Shown: piece by piece, positions 46,101-59,709 of the stretch
Numbering within the stretch: position 1 is the first letter of the stretch
Layout of the letters: every line of letters begins with the position of its first letter
NCBI GenBank assembly: GCA_031763025.1
Contig: JASSKH010000010.1
Location: 12,045,427 to 12,109,426 of the forward strand
Origin: Macrocystis pyrifera
Taxonomy: Eukaryota > Sar > Phaeophyceae > Laminariales > Laminariaceae
Length of the DNA: 64,000 bases
Direction of reading: 5' to 3'
Made by a program: the position numbers and the translations under genes
The notes under the pieces: model-generated
What the model saw: the letters and a program-made list of their open reading frames with translations, nothing else
What the model was told of the DNA's origin: nothing
Database searches by the model: none

Positions 46101-47423
46101 GATCTGAACTTTCATGGGGGGTCGCGTTCAGGGCGAGAAATGGCTCACATGAGCGGCGGGAAATCCTCACCAATACTGATTGTTTCTCCCGCACTTGGTG
46201 CAAACGTTCTTTGCCGATTTGTGGTTCGACGCTCTTCATCGTACAGGACAGACGCTACTTTTGTTATGAACGACACATCATGGGATTGTAGAACGCCCCG
46301 TTTCTGTGCGTTGGTCTCATCCACTCACCCGACCAGGTGACTGCTGCCGCGGCTGCTCGCTCTCGCGCTGCTCAGTCAAGCCCAAGCAGCGCTCGAAGAC
46401 GATCGTGCGGCGTATTTGACCCCGGGACCGAACTATTACCGTGTCTGTCGGTTGAGGGTAAACCATCTGCGGACATATGCAAACGTGCGGACGGCGGCAA
46501 ACGTAGGGAGACGGGGTGGGGTGGAATGGACCTATAAAATGTCTGTGTTGCTCAATCCGTAGCGTGTTTCATCCCATACGGTATATAGGGCTGTACTGTA
46601 GTGCTTTCTGAAGCACTTGGGTGCCGGACAAGTGAGACCGATCGGTAGCCCAGAAATATAGCAACCTATTGCAGTAGAGTGACGGGTCGGTCGTCTAGAG
46701 ACGGCTATTGTTGTTGAATGCTTCCTCACCACCAGAGACAGTGCGCCGTTGTGCTACGGGGCCCGCGATGTGCGTTTCTCTGGCGTTTCGCGTTAGCCAA
46801 GCGGTACTTGTTGACGGCACCACGCCAGCTATACCACGGACCAGAACAGTGGCTGACTCGACATGGCATGGAACGCCTCCGTTCGTCTCTATCGCGCTGC
46901 CGGATTGCTACGCTCTGTACCCCTCCACTCTACACCACAAGCGCACGGCCAAAGCTGGTCGCCATCAGTATCGAGTGTAGTAGTAATTTAATAGAGGTAA
47001 TTATATCACAAGCGCTAAACGCTGCGGCCCGGCTATGGCATGTAGGGCTCCTGGGTGAAGACGGGTGGGTTCAACTACCAGTATGGCGAGGGGGTATCGC
47101 AACGTTATGATACTACTGACAGACCTCCAACCAAGCGCAACGCATGCTGTACGTTTTTCTGCCCGAAGCCTCCCACCGCACCTCAACGTGAAGCACCTTT
47201 CGCAATCGGTACTCCTCAAAGCGGTGTGACGGTGATTCCCTAGCAAGCGGTCTGTCGGTCGGCGTGCCCGCGGCTGCTTCGCCACCGCTCGAAACTCCCC
47301 TCGGACCAGCTGAACGTAGAGACCCCACCGATGGCTGGAGTGAGATACAATGGATGATTAAGGGCACGGACGGTCGCCAATGATGGAGGGAACTAGTTCA
47401 AGTGTCGCAGGCGCTCGGACGTT
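46101..47423. other. Unit 2 stretch after the Copia fossil
   Basis: Counterpart of 21311-22654. No gene recognised. Confidence 0.4.
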
Positions 47424-49260
47424 TCGGGATATTTTGCGCCGTTGGGACCATGCTGCTGCTGTTATTGGTATAGATAGCTACGTACGGAATCACGGTTGGC
47501 TCAAGGAGTTTTTTGCAGAGCGAATATCATAATCTCACGACCGATGTAATGTACTGCAGGATTCGCTCGCAGAGTGGGGTAAATTGATCCACGGCTTCGC
47601 GAAACTGACGAGAGTCATCTGCGGTCATTCTGCCCGGGACCAGACAGCGTGTAATCTCCAACAAAGTATGCATTGCATGCAATTCTGCACAGAACATCTA
47701 GGCCCGGTGCCGCACACTCCAAGCCTGGTTCCCAACTTCTTACTGTAATAGCTGGAGCTGGATTATTTCCCGCTACGATTATGTTCAAGGCTGCATGCAC
47801 TAAGTACCAAGGATGCTGCACCACTATTTTATACCAGGTATGCCGCAAGCTCGCAAAACAAAAGAAACAAAAATAACGGGCAGCATGACTCACGTGCTCT
47901 TCGCGCAGTTAACACACAGCAGTACGTTTCTGGCGGCGGCAGAAGTAGGTGAGGTGGTATGGCCTTCTGCACGCACTACTTGCAGCGATTGCAGAGGATA
48001 ATATAGATAGGTAGCCGAAAGGCGGTCAAAACTGTCGCGGCGAGGGGGTGCAAAAAACACAAAAATCTCGGGAGGAGGGGATCTCTCTCCCCATATTTCT
48101 CCCTGTCACGTGCACTACTGTAGAGCGTACGGATGGAACTTGAAACGCTGCGATCCGACCATTGTACGAGCATGGTACATGTCGTTTCTACTGTAGGACA
48201 AGATAGGTAAATTGAGGCACTGTTGTACAGCGCGTGAGTGTCGCAACACCACGGACCTCAGCCAACAGCAAACACGATATATAATCGTACAACGTTGAAA
48301 AAGCGTCTGCACTGCATCCACCGCACCTCATTGAGAGCCATCCTGCCCGTCTCTATCCCACTCCGTGCGGCGGACAGGGTCGGTGCCGTCCAATCGCACA
48401 GAGCGGGCGCTTGCCTGCGTGCTTCCCCCCGCGTTGCAGCCCCCGCTGCCGTACCGACCGTCCCCACCGGCGCTGTCCCTTGGTTGGCCGTCGCCCTCTC
48501 GGCGTTGTCGAGGCGCATCCGCTCCAAAAGCCGGTCAGACGGTAAACCTGTCTCCTCTCCCGGAGGTGGGCGTGGCTGGTTGCACAGGTTGGACCAGGCC
48601 AGCGTTTGGCACCGCCTCGTACGCGGGCGGATTGCACCCACCGGAGCCGCGGGCGCTGATGGTGCTGCTGCACGCGAAGTCGGCGTGGCCGTCGTTGGGC
48701 CGTCCCCGCTCCTCAATAGCGGACCATACTGTTGGGTGGGATGGAGGGCATCGTTTGTCGGCGAACGATGGAGGAAGAAAGCGGTTCAAGTGACGCACTC
48801 GTGTGTACACGTTGGCACAGAGATGTTTCGTTGGAAACTGTCATCATGAACGATCATAGTACGCAACTGCTGTGGCATCGCGGTTGACTCAATCAAGGAG
48901 TTTTAGGGCAGCGCCAAAACCAGAATCTCATACTTACAGTTTATGTACTGCTGCACTTAGGCTTTGCAATGATCCACGGCATGTGGGACACCGGTACTAT
49001 GCTGCGGTTGTTCTGCTCTGGTAAAGGGCAGCGTGAAGCAACAACCGCCAAGAATATTTTTCTGTTGGATGCAATTCTGCAGAGGTCCTCTAGGTGTGGT
49101 GCCGCCATGGTCAAAGCTTTACTTGAAAGTCACCATGCTTGCTATACTACTGCGCATCTTGGCCGGAGCTGAATTACTCTCGCTACGACTACATTCGAAG
49201 CTACACTACGAGTACGTACCAAGGATGCGTATTCCGGGTAGCGGTAATTACCGGTAAAAA
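47424..49260 (-). mobile_element. LTR-like fossil, unit 2
   Basis: Counterpart of 22655-24505: diverged direct repeats of about 420 bp around a GC-rich core. Old and broken. Confidence 0.4.
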
Positions 49261-49809
49261 ATACCAGGTACGGTACGTAACGCTCGAGGATTGTTTTTTG
49301 GAGGAAATTCGGTATGTCCCCCCCGACGGCCACGTATAGCATGAGTACACCCCCTCCCTTCCCCATTCCCAATGCACATACAACGCTTGCCAAGCACGGA
49401 TCTCTCCCCAAAAAGCTTCGTATACCGCCTGCAAGCCTTTGCCGTGTTTTCGAACCCCCAGTCAGTAAGCATACCAGATAAAGTACTAGAAGTAGTACGA
49501 GTGAAGGGGGTCCGCACTGCTGTGTTGCAAGCAAGTCAACAAGAGCAACCAAGTCAACGAGGGCATGCAAACGTCCTGGGACAATCGTCTAAAGTCAAAT
49601 ACTGCCGTAAACTTTATTCAGATCTTCAGATCGTAGCACGGTTTCATGTGCGGTGGAACCCCGAAAAGATGATTTGTGATTGGCCTAGAAATATCTGTGT
49701 GTGCGTTTTTCTGGTGTAGTTCCAGTTTTGTTTTCACTTGTACGGCGTCTCATATGACATGGTCGTGCCGCGTGTACATATCATACGTACGTATATACTT
49801 TGGGGGATG
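49261..49809. other. Unit 2 spacer
   Basis: Counterpart of 24506-25017 and 26564-26590; the 1.55-kb block of unit 1 is missing near 49780. No gene. Confidence 0.5.
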
Positions 49810-49817
49810 CTATTTGA

Positions 49818-51802
49818 CAGGGCGTTCCTAGGGATTTTTCTCGCGGTTGTGTGCGACATTTCGGTATAATCCCGTGGCCTCGTGATACATGTTAAATCCC
49901 GTGCCCTCACCAACAACGCGTCCCGTGCCAATTCTAAGATCCCGCTCCCGCGTCACGGAAAAGTATAGATCCCGCTCCCGTACAAACGTGTCGCGCACAA
50001 ATTGTAATATCCCGTTCCCGCACAAACACGTCCCGCACCAAAAATAAAATTAACACAGGGCCTTTCTCGGGTACGATTGTGGAAAAAAAATCCTGCGGGA
50101 TTTAGCCACCTCGGGAAGTCACTGTTTTTTTTTGTACGGGAACTGGCCTCCACGGGAACCGTTCCCGCGGGAACTAGCCACCACGGGAAATCACAGGGTT
50201 TTTTGTACGGGAACCGGCCACAACGGTAAAATTCTCGCGGGAACCGGCCACCACGGGAAATCGCTCTCTGTCTTCGGGGTTGTGTCGTTGGGTCGTTGAA
50301 GCCACACACGGAACACAGAACACGGACCCTTCTGGTCTCCATCATCTGAAATTGTGTTCCGCTGCGGAGATGTTGACAATGTTGTCATTTTGTACCACCT
50401 TTTAATACCAAATAATTGAAACGTACACAAAGTCGTACTTTTAATTTTGAATTTTGGTGTTTTATTTCATTTTGATATTTTTGTTATTTTTGTTATTTTA
50501 GCAATAATTATATTGGGATCTGGGTGCCAGTGCAATATACCTGGTACTATACAAGGACAATTCGAATGCCGTTGGATTTGCATTTAGTTGAGAAAAAACT
50601 TTCAGCACGTTCGCATGAGCTTTTGCCCCGGAAAGGTTGGAAATTGGTTTTTTTTTCTCGCCTCAGAATGTGTCTGAGAATTTTCTCCAAGATCTATCTG
50701 GCGGCGTTTCCCGCTTCTCCAGGCACCAAGAAACAGGAAATTGCCGTCCGCACTTTTTCTATCCAACGGGGGTCAAACACGATCCAAACCCCCGATCGCA
50801 ATCAATCATAGTTACTTCATTTGGATCGAAAAACTGTCGACGGTGATTTCTTGCAACTGGGCTCTGTTAAGGTCTTATAAATAGTCCGTTGGGCTAAAGG
50901 TAAAAGGTTAACCGATCGCCTACCCAATCCAACCTCAGAACACTCTCCCCCCCTGGAACGTACCGGATATACGGGTGCACGTGACATCAACACGCGGTTC
51001 CAAGTTTTGGGGATCCAGAAGTATTTTTTTCAGATTGTTGATATGAGGAAATTCACTTTTCTTTAAAAAGCGATTTCATGGTGGACGTGAGATTCGAACT
51101 CACGACCAACTACCCATGTTTTGCCGTCGTCGCCATTTGTTACGGTCTTGGTCCGTTTTGGGCTAAAGGTGAAAAGTGAACCAATCGCCTACCCAATCTA
51201 AGCCTCATAACATTTCCACTGGATTTTACGGCACGGAATCGGAAAACCACGGAAATCAGACATTTCCACGGGAACTGTTTGGATGGGAACGGAATATCAA
51301 AATGTCTTCGGGAACTGTTTAGATGGGATCACGGGAACGATACATGCACGGGAATAGAAAAAATATGCATTTCCGGTGAAATCCTGCGGGATTTTTCCCG
51401 AGGAAGGCCCTGCGTAAAACAACCCCCGAATGAACGTTTGCACTTCACTCGCGGAGACAGTTACGAACAACTCCCCCAAAAAGCTCACAACGAGCGAAAT
51501 TGGGTCACGTTTCTCATGAGGTGCGCGAAGGTGTCGGATGACCCACACAGCAGTCGAAGCCATCTAGAAATCCCGTGGTCCCGTGATAAATGGGATATTT
51601 AAATCCCGTTCCCGCACAAAACGCGTCCCGCACAAATTACAGTATCCCGCTCCCGCGCCACGGAAAAGTGCAAACACCGTTCCCGCACAAACGCGCCCCG
51701 CGATGGCCGCATCCCATCCAAATAGTACTGCTTAGTCCCGGGGAAAAGGAGTCCGGTGGGATATCGTCCCGGAGTCGAGAAGGCGTTCCGAGGAATGCCC
51801 TG
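49818..51802. mobile_element. hAT-like element with CCCGTTCCCGCAC arrays, unit 2
   Basis: 1985 bp from CAGGGCGTTCCTAGGG to the inverse of CAGGGCATTCCTCGG. Flanks CTATTTGA (49810-49817) and CCATTTAC (51803-51810) agree at 5 of 8. It shows the element without the two nested blocks of unit 1, so it is probably closer to the original form. Non-autonomous. Confidence 0.78.
50899..51204 (-). repeat. tRNA-derived SINE-like sequence, unit 2
   Basis: The minus-strand T-arm GTGAGTTCGAATCTCAC is a perfect 5-bp stem with a 7-nt loop, followed by GTCCACCA. A-box TAGCCCAAAACGG upstream. No complementary 5-prime acceptor, so it is not a tRNA gene. Flanked by direct repeats as in unit 1. Confidence 0.6.
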
Positions 51803-51810
51803 CCATTTAC

Positions 51811-53479
51811 GATACCAGTGTAGGTGTCGTAAATGGGCTCTCACGACACCGCGCCACGCTTCGCGGCACATGCCCTGAGTCGGCCCGGGACTGCCACGGC
51901 TGTGTTGGCGTGATGTAAAGCTGTCCACTATCCACTATCCGCTATCTAGCATTATCGTTGAAGCTATATACGTAGCTTGTACCCGAAACGGTCCAGCGCT
52001 CGAGGAAATACGAGGTAAACGACTCAACCCTCAGAATATTCAGACCAGTGTCTGTGGTAGGTAGAAATAAGCGTTAATCACGACAGACACCGGTATGGTA
52101 ATTATTAGGGGTGTGGGCACTGGCACAGTATCTACTTACTGGCAGTACAGTTTAGTAGTAATCTACTGATTGACCCAGCCGGTACATTCGTCAACAGCTT
52201 TATTTTACTTATTATGTATGTTCAAGAAACACGCCACATATCATTGTTCAAGGTACTGAAACCCACCAAATGCGTTTCTGGAGGAGGGAGGAGAGAGAAA
52301 AGAGGAACTCCGGCTGTTGAGCCTTTTGAAGCGTTCCCTTCGCTTCTTCATGTTTGGTCTCTTTCTTTGCGTTCAGTGCCTCTCATACCTGATACCGGTT
52401 ACATTTACTAAGTAGCGTTCCTTCGTTGTTTGAGATTGTTTTTTTTTTATTTTCCTTCTGCTTTTGTTCATCATCTGCACTTTTTCTCGTTTCCTTCTGT
52501 TTGCAGGTGATAGCCTACTATTAATACATCTATTTTGTGCCCCAAGGGTAAGAGCGATGGAGCAACATTAAATGTCAGAGCGCTTTGTTATGCACTTGCG
52601 CGAAAACCAATGGCATGATGAAGATCGCCACGCTTTACGATATTTGTCCTGTTGTTTTTTTCTTGGTTTTTCCTATATAGTACCATGTTGATGACCCCAA
52701 CAACCCCCGGCCAAAAAAGCAGTTTAGGGCCCCGCCCCGATTGTGATGGGGAATGATTGGATGAAGCGAAAACGCCCTGTTTTTTTTTTCCTCCGATGAC
52801 GCCTCCAGCGGGCCCCCCTCACCAGTCGGGGGGCAATTGGCCGAGCTACGCTCAGCCGCGTCACTCTGCTTGGCGTACCTCGCTCGCTTCGCTCGGCCTT
52901 AGTCGCTTCGCTCGGCCAGTATACTGCTGTAATTCAGTACATACACTACTAGGTACTGATTTTGTTTTTACGACAGCCAGTACAATCGCTACTACTATTA
53001 CTGTGCTGACTGAGTCAGTCTGTCTGTGCTCAGCCTTTATCGTAAATATTTGTGCTATTAACATGAACATGACACCCGTGTCGCAAGCATACGCATGTTA
53101 ATACTTTATTTCCGTATCGTACGACGACACCACTGCACGTTCTTGGCAGTTGGCACACACACCCCGGGTCGGCCACACGCGGCCTGCCTGCCTCGGTTTG
53201 GTTGTGTTGGCATGGTGTAGGGCTATACCATCAATGTCTTGGTGTAGGGCTATACCATCAATGTTAGTATTATAGCACCGAAGCTACAAGAAAGTGTCGT
53301 CTACCCAAAAATGACCTATCAAGCGTTCGTCGACGAGACAATAATTATGATACCAGTAAATATCTACAGCATAAAATAGTACAAGCATACCGGTACCTAT
53401 GGCACATACTATAAAAAGAAGGACCGAACTGATTGCCACAGCCACAGAGAGATTGCGCTTGTTGCCCACGCAGGCAAAG
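51811..53479. other. Unit 2 stretch between hAT-like element and LINE
   Basis: Counterpart of 30476-32105. An extra TTCGCTCGG-rich insertion sits near 52870-52900. No gene supported. Confidence 0.4.
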
Positions 53480-54920
53480 TCACTTGTTGAAAATCGTCGC
53501 GTGCTGCCTTAGCAAGTACTGCGACACCGAGGGATTACCCAGGGAGGAACAGTGCGGCTTCCCCCTCGCACGACCAACGAGTGATATGTTGTTCGTCGAG
53601 CGCCGGTCGCCAGAGCTCGGACGACAGAGGAAAATCCCCCTGTACGTGTGCTTCGTCGATCTGCAGAAAGCGTACGACTCTGTCAACCGAGAGCTGCTGT
53701 GGGAGGTACTCACACGCTCTCTGGCGTACCAATCAAGCTTACAATTATCTGCATTTTCACGTCGGCATGCGGGCTCGCGTGCGTGCGTACGGATGGCGGC
53801 GAGCACTCGGAATGGTTTGAAGTCACGCAGGGGCTGCGGCGAGGCTGCGTGCTATCACCGTTACTGTTCAATGTGTTCTTCGCTGCTGCGTTTCACGTGG
53901 TACTGGTAAGCTTCAGCAAAGACGAAGCCATCGTCAGGGATTTGGTTCAACTCAATGATGCTGGAGTAGTCGCAACAGAAGAGAGGAGCCGTTGGCATGC
54001 GTGCGATCGGCTGTAATGGGCATGTTGTACGCCGATGACGGGGGAATTAATTGTCTCGAAGTCGGCTAAAGGGCTCGCGGAAAATTAGTGACTGTCTTCG
54101 AAGCAGCAGGTCTCTGACGGGGTATCGGAAAAGAAGACAGAGACAATGCTTCTACGAACGCCAGACCAGACAGCCCTCGCCCCACCGCTCGTCATCGAAG
54201 CAGCAGGCCAGAGGTATAAACAGACGGCCCAGTTTTTATACCTACAGGCCGCATTGTCGACGAAAATGCTGACGTCTCGCTCAAAATCGACCGACGGATC
54301 CGTCTCATGCGGGCATGCCTCAGACGATTAGGCCCGGAGTTGTTTGATAGGACGACCGCCCCGATTGGTCTGAAAGTTCGAATGCTGCAGGCCGAGGTGA
54401 TTGAGACCCTGCTGTACGGTTGTGTAACGTGGACTCTCAGAGCGGAACACTTTGCCAAGCTTCGAACGGCTCACCACCAAATAAGTCCTCTTGTGAGTCA
54501 TTGGCTTCCAGCGCCGACTCTGTACTGACCACGCCACACCCTCTCCTACGCGAAGGCCCTCAAGATGACACGTTGCGAGAGCATCGAAACGATCATCCGG
54601 AAACCGCCGCTCTTTTTTGCGGGGGTCATGGCACGGCAAAGCGAAGAGCGATTACCCAGTCGGGTAATGTTGGGACGATGGCTGGCGGGAAGAACCCCAC
54701 ACCTGGCGGGCGGTTTAAGACTTGGCACAGATGCATAGTCGAAGACCTTACGTAGTAGGGAGTTCGGAGCCACCGAAGGGTCAACGGAACAGCCCCCCTT
54801 GGTGTTTGGAGTTGAGACTGCACTGTCTGTGGTCCACAGCAGCAAAAAAGTCGGGGAAGGGGTACCGGGGGGTCCTTAGAGCAGCCGAACGGTTCATGGT
54901 GAGGTGCCACGAGTAGTCTT
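53480..54920 (+). mobile_element. LINE reverse-transcriptase fragment, unit 2
   Basis: EEQCGF, motif A (LYVCFVDLQKAYDSVN, in frame with the former), motif B (GLRRGCVLSPLLFN), motif C (MLYADDGG near 54019) and thumb motifs (LKVRMLQAEVIETLLYGCVT). Frame changes after motif A and downstream show it is inactive. Similar to LINEs I know to be common in brown algal genomes. Confidence 0.87.
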
Positions 54921-55771
54921 ACTCTGTTTATATGTATAGTATGAAGTGGTGCGGTGTCTTTAGCTTGTTCTTTTTAAGCGTCTGTCACATCTCCTGAAGG
55001 GAGACACGACATATTTTGTTTTGTTTTATTTGTTCTCTTTGACTTATTTCTCCGCTCTCTGTTTTTGTTTTGTTGTTTCTTTCTCTCTTCTGTTTCTCTC
55101 TTTCGTAGGATGTGTATCTCGTGCATGCCGTATCCATTATTATGACATGGCATTGCGTTGTCTACTCTCTGCTTACTGCATAACAATGTATTACTGGCTG
55201 TAGAATGTATCCCTGTGGCGTAGGTTTGTGACCCACAGAACTTGTATCTCGCTATTAATAGGACTGAAGAATCGGCACGGACACCGGTTGTGCTGGATGT
55301 CGACGGGTAGAACAGAACGGTTTAATGTGAAGAATACGCTATTATTAAATGATACCAGCAGGAACGTGTATTATTAATATTCGTTAATACTGCTATACCT
55401 GGAACGTACTATACTGCTTGTGTCATACGTGTACGTATCATACCCTGGTACTGATGTACCTATGTTACACAACAGACAAGTAGGGTTGCGCCGTTGTGTG
55501 CCTTGTCATACGTATACGTACATACGTGGTACCTGGTGCCAGGTGTAGAATTCTTCGATCTGGGATGGATCCTCAAGAAGAACCGTTGCAACTTTTTCAA
55601 CATCTGATGGAAGTCTGGAATCTGATCCGCGTTATTATTATACCAGGTACTGTAGATACTCTCTCTCGCACAGCATGCAGTACTAACTGCTGTAGTCTAA
55701 TAATGCAGAATATACGAGTAATAAAAGATTAAATGGCGACTAAAAAAGAGTCAATCTGTGTGGCTCTGGAT
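54921..55771. other. Unit 2 spacer after LINE
   Basis: Counterpart of 33551-34415, including R2 at 55199-55337. Several short TA-bounded insertions relative to unit 1. No gene. Confidence 0.5.
55199..55337 (+). repeat. Dispersed repeat family R2, unit 2
   Basis: Same core as 33846-33980. Confidence 0.75.
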
Positions 55772-58401
55772 CTAAAATGATGATACGAGCCCCCTCCAAA
55801 AAGCTTCGGGAGCAAGCAGAAAAACATCCAGCGCCCCGGCAACCATACCCACGGCCCTCACACAGCCCTGATTGATCTGCGAGGAAAAAGGGATAAGAAA
55901 TCGTATACTGTAGAGATCTGGGACTCACGACCACCCGCCCGCCCGTGAGATCACCACCACCACACCCACCACCACCATCTGATTCACCACAGCCAGCCGC
56001 CGATCGTGCTCACCTTCGCTTTCAAAAGCTCAAATTCCGCTTCGGCCGCCTCTGCCTCTCTCTCCAATGCGGCCATCTCCTCTTTGAATGCTGGGTCCGT
56101 CCTCCTGCGAGAAGAAGACGGCAGGGATGCAGGACAACAAACAGGCGACGTGTATCTATCAACCATGCATGGATGGCTTGATTGCGATCCATTTCGTATG
56201 GCCTTGGCAAAGGCCGTGCGCCATTCTGCCTGTGCCCCTCTGGCCTCAGCTACGTAGGGTCGGTCTGCGTCCTCCCTGGCGGCGCAGGACGGGGTTGGTC
56301 TGTGTCGTCCCTCGCGGCGCAGGACGAGGCGGCAGTACACTACAACAAGCAATCATACTATTAATACAGCACAACAGCAGTATACCTGGTGGTACAGTAA
56401 TACTGTAGTAATAATAGCACTATGAATTTTAATACTACAAGTTTGTACTGCTGCTGTACGAGTATAACGGACTTTTTCGAGGTAAGATCTGCAGCAGCAG
56501 CAGAAACTCCGCACTGCTCGCTCCCACCCCTCTTTTTTTTTTCTTTTTCTTCTTGAGTCAATTGAGTTACGAACACCAGGCGCGTGCAGCTACAGCAGTC
56601 GCGGCGCTCATCGCGAAGCCAATCATCGACACTTAGTAAGCAACGGTACATACAGTAGTATACTGTAGTAGTGGTGCGTTGCATCGTCCTTTTTCGCTCT
56701 GGGTTCTTGTGTTTCCCCCTCTGCCAACATCAATATCCCCGAGAGCATGATGAAGACTGCTGCATGCAGCAGAAAGGCTTATCATTACAGTTCATCTGAT
56801 ATAAATAGCAAGCAGACAGTGATGGCTCACCTCTGCCACTCCTTGATATCGGGCTCCAGCTCAACGAGTAGTTCTAAGGCGAACCAAACGCAGAGGTAAA
56901 CCAGAACAATCACTCGTGGCTCAGCAGCCTGATCCAGGTAGCTGAGACATTCCATCGGCGCGAATACGCATCCCAGAACACCCATTGCAAAGTGCAGCGC
57001 TTTCGAGCTCCTTCCTTCCTTCCCGCGTCGCAAAACGTACGGTAGCAAGTAAAAGTGGCAAGCGATTGGCACAAAATATTTCGCAACAACAGCACCTACC
57101 TACCTGTGTGGAAATTTCAATTTTGTATTTTTGGGGGGAAGCATCGCGGATTTGTAGGAACTCCAAAATTTGAAACGCTTGCCTGATGAATCAGGATGAA
57201 CGAACGAACGACAACATGCAACCGACGACAGCAAGGCCGAGGGTTTTCTGTTCTGTGGGAAGATGACAGTTATAGATGGTAGATACTTCGGTTTCGTGAA
57301 TCTCGGGTTACCTCGCACCAGCAGCAGCAGCACGCCGTAAATATTTAATAATGTAGTATTAATGCTAGTAGTAGTTGTGCGTCGTATTATTAATAGGAGC
57401 AGTAGTAGTAGCAGTGCTGCTGTACTGCTGCTGCTGTACTGCAGCAGCTAGCTGCTGCTGAATACGCGGAGTTGTACGGTGCTTGCTTACAGTGCACAGT
57501 GTGTGTACCCCGCAATAAGGCGGTCGTCATTGATAAGCAAGGCGATATAGGTCAAAAATAGAGGTAAGGAAGGCCGAATCGGCTTGCCCCGATTTCAAAC
57601 TCAATATGGCGCCCAAAAGCGATGTATCCCCCTTCTTCATGGGCGGCTTCGGCCTTATTTATCCCGAACGAATTCTCCGGTTTCGGCCTTGTCATCCCGA
57701 GTTGTTCACAGTTTCACTTTTTTCCAAATTTTCCAAATTTCCCGCCGAGGGCTGTTGATAAAGAGGGGAAAAGGTCTTGAACCCCTTCAGAACTGTACCC
57801 CCATTGAGGGGGCTAAACATTTACTTGGAAGTACAATCAAATTTCGGTACGTACACAGTTGGTGCAGTACTATTAATAACATGAAATTTAGGAATTTGGA
57901 TAATTTGGATAATTTGGAAATTTGGAAAAAAAAAAAAACAGTGGACAAGAATTCGTGACGCAACCACCGTAGCAGTAAGGCAGGCTCAAGTGCCTTGTCC
58001 CATACCGGTGTACCCACTGCTGTTGTATTCGATCATATGATACCATGCCCGCTGCTGTAGCTGGTGGGATAGTTGTTCGTCGGGCTACGCGCATACGTTT
58101 TCTCCAAACATGTTTTTCGGTGAGCTCCTCAGAGCTCTACAGCAGTCAGTAGAGATCACGTTACTGTGTGGTATATCGCCGTTGTGCTTGCTGTGAAGTC
58201 CGCATCATCATCAGTAGGAACCTGAGAAAGATAGGGGTCTCCTCTGACGTGGCTTGTCTCGAGAGGAAGGGGCTTGAGGGTCGCTTGCATCTATCCATCC
58301 GCACCACAGCCTGGTGTTCGATAAGCCCTCTGCCGGATGTTCTGTGACGATCGTGCTGAGCGATAAGCAACACGCCACCACCACACGCCTACATTGAGAA
58401 C
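55772..58401 (-). CDS. Membrane protein gene copy, unit 2 (probably impaired splicing)
   Basis: Exon matches: 58222-58401, 57223-57252, 56831-57095, 56189-56239, 56014-56104 and 55772-55876. Frames are intact and differences are few (for example 4 in the 265-nt exon). Two splice sites differ from unit 1: the donor after the 51-nt exon reads AT instead of GT, and 8 nt (CTACCTAC on the plus strand) are inserted at the acceptor of the 265-nt exon, which may still be usable at a new AG. Reading through the intron with the lost donor gives no stop, so a longer protein could be made. Otherwise as for the unit 1 gene; function unknown. Confidence 0.5.
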
Positions 58402-59083
58402 CTGATTCACCCACAGGAATTCAAATCAAAGCAGAAACACGGCGCAGCAGCAGCAGCAGCAGCAGGAGTTTTCTCCAACTGCTAAGGCGATAAAAACAAG
58501 GGCAAGGACAGGGATAATACATCATCCTGACTGAAGGCGTCAAGCCAACCGGTCGCTTGGTCCTGTCTTTCGGTGCGGCATGGCAGACGATTCATTTGGC
58601 GTTTTTTTCTTCTGTAATTTTTACCCCCCATGCGGCAAAAGGGTAGTATCAAATAAGTCGACATGAGGGCGGAGCAAGGGTGGGACTAATCAAACACAAC
58701 AATACACTCAGGCTCTGCCCACTGAGGCTCCTTCAATCACGCCCCACCCACCCCTCCACCCCCCCACCCACAAACCCACCATCCACCAAAAGAGGGCAGT
58801 CGGTAAGTCGGGGGCACTCTGCCCTCCATTTTCAAAAGCACGCCTCCCTTTGTTTGTTTTGTTGGAAAAAAAAAAAAAAAACAATAAAAAACCGGTTAAA
58901 AAAAACGAAAAAGAGAAAAGCAATACTGCTGTAGCCGCCACCCACTCCAAAAAATCAAAAGCACACACACCACGCATCGAGCGCAACACCGTGAGGAATT
59001 GCCGCCACCCCCCCCCTCCCCTCCCGTCCCCGTCCCTCTTCCTGTCTCTCCCCTCTTGTCGCACGCCGCGTGCGTCGCGGCCG
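58402..59083. other. Stretch between the two minus-strand gene pieces, unit 2
   Basis: Counterpart of 36970-37648, with (CAG)7 at 58444-58464. No start exon fixed. Confidence 0.4.
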
Positions 59084-59328
59084 TCAGTTAATCTTCAGCC
59101 AGCCTGGTTTACCGGTGCGCTTGCCAGCACCAGACCCACTGCCGGAACTCTTCGCCCCCCCCAATCTACCGCCCCCGCCACTTCTTGCCCCCCCGCCCCC
59201 CGTCTTCGACTCCTCGGTCCCTCTCCTGCCGTCATCAAGCGCGACCCCTGCAGGGCGGGCTGCTTGACTCGCTGTGCTTGACGAAGCTTGTGTCAATTCT
59301 GGCTTGAGGTGTCCGCCTTCAGCTTCCC
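59084..59328 (-). CDS. Last exon of the Gly/Ser-rich protein, unit 2
   Basis: Same length (245 nt), phase and C-terminal KPGWLKIN as unit 1; stop is TGA. Replacements are scattered (for example Tyr to His near the start) with some silent changes. Confidence 0.5.
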
Positions 59329-59387
59329 CTGGAAAGCATATGCGTAACGGGGGTAGGGGGGGTAAGGGGAGGGGTGCGAAGGCATGT

Positions 59388-59570
59388 ATGTATGTAACTT
59401 ATCAAGTCCCGCCACAACCTGAGGCGGTATTGAGACAAGTTATCGCCGATGGTTATACCGCACGCAGCGGTGGAACCGTGGTAAGTCAAGACTTTTCGAT
59501 TGCACCTTCCGCCGAGGAAGCGATTTTCGCTGGTGACACGGGGCTTTTGGCGAAGAAATGTTTCGGCTAA
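59388..59570 (+). CDS. Possible exon or small ORF, unit 2
   Basis: Counterpart of 37949-38131; frame and GTAAGT donor kept. Confidence 0.2.
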   Translation: MYVTYQVPPQPEAVLRQVIADGYTARSGGTVVSQDFSIAPSAEEAIFAGDTGLLAKKCFG

Positions 59571-59582
59571 AGCTTCACCCCC

Positions 59583-59709
59583 CTCCCCCTGACTGGCTGG
59601 TCGGTGGAAACCCGACGTGCTCCGTCCCGGCATTGTAGGGATGCGAGGGTCTATGGTCATATGACTACGGCTAGCATGATAATGAGTACCCCCCCCCCCC
59701 CCCCCCCCC
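59583..59709 (+). repeat. SINE-like repeat R1 with 21-C tail, unit 2
   Basis: Same insertion as 38135-38278; tail 59689-59709. Confidence 0.75.
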
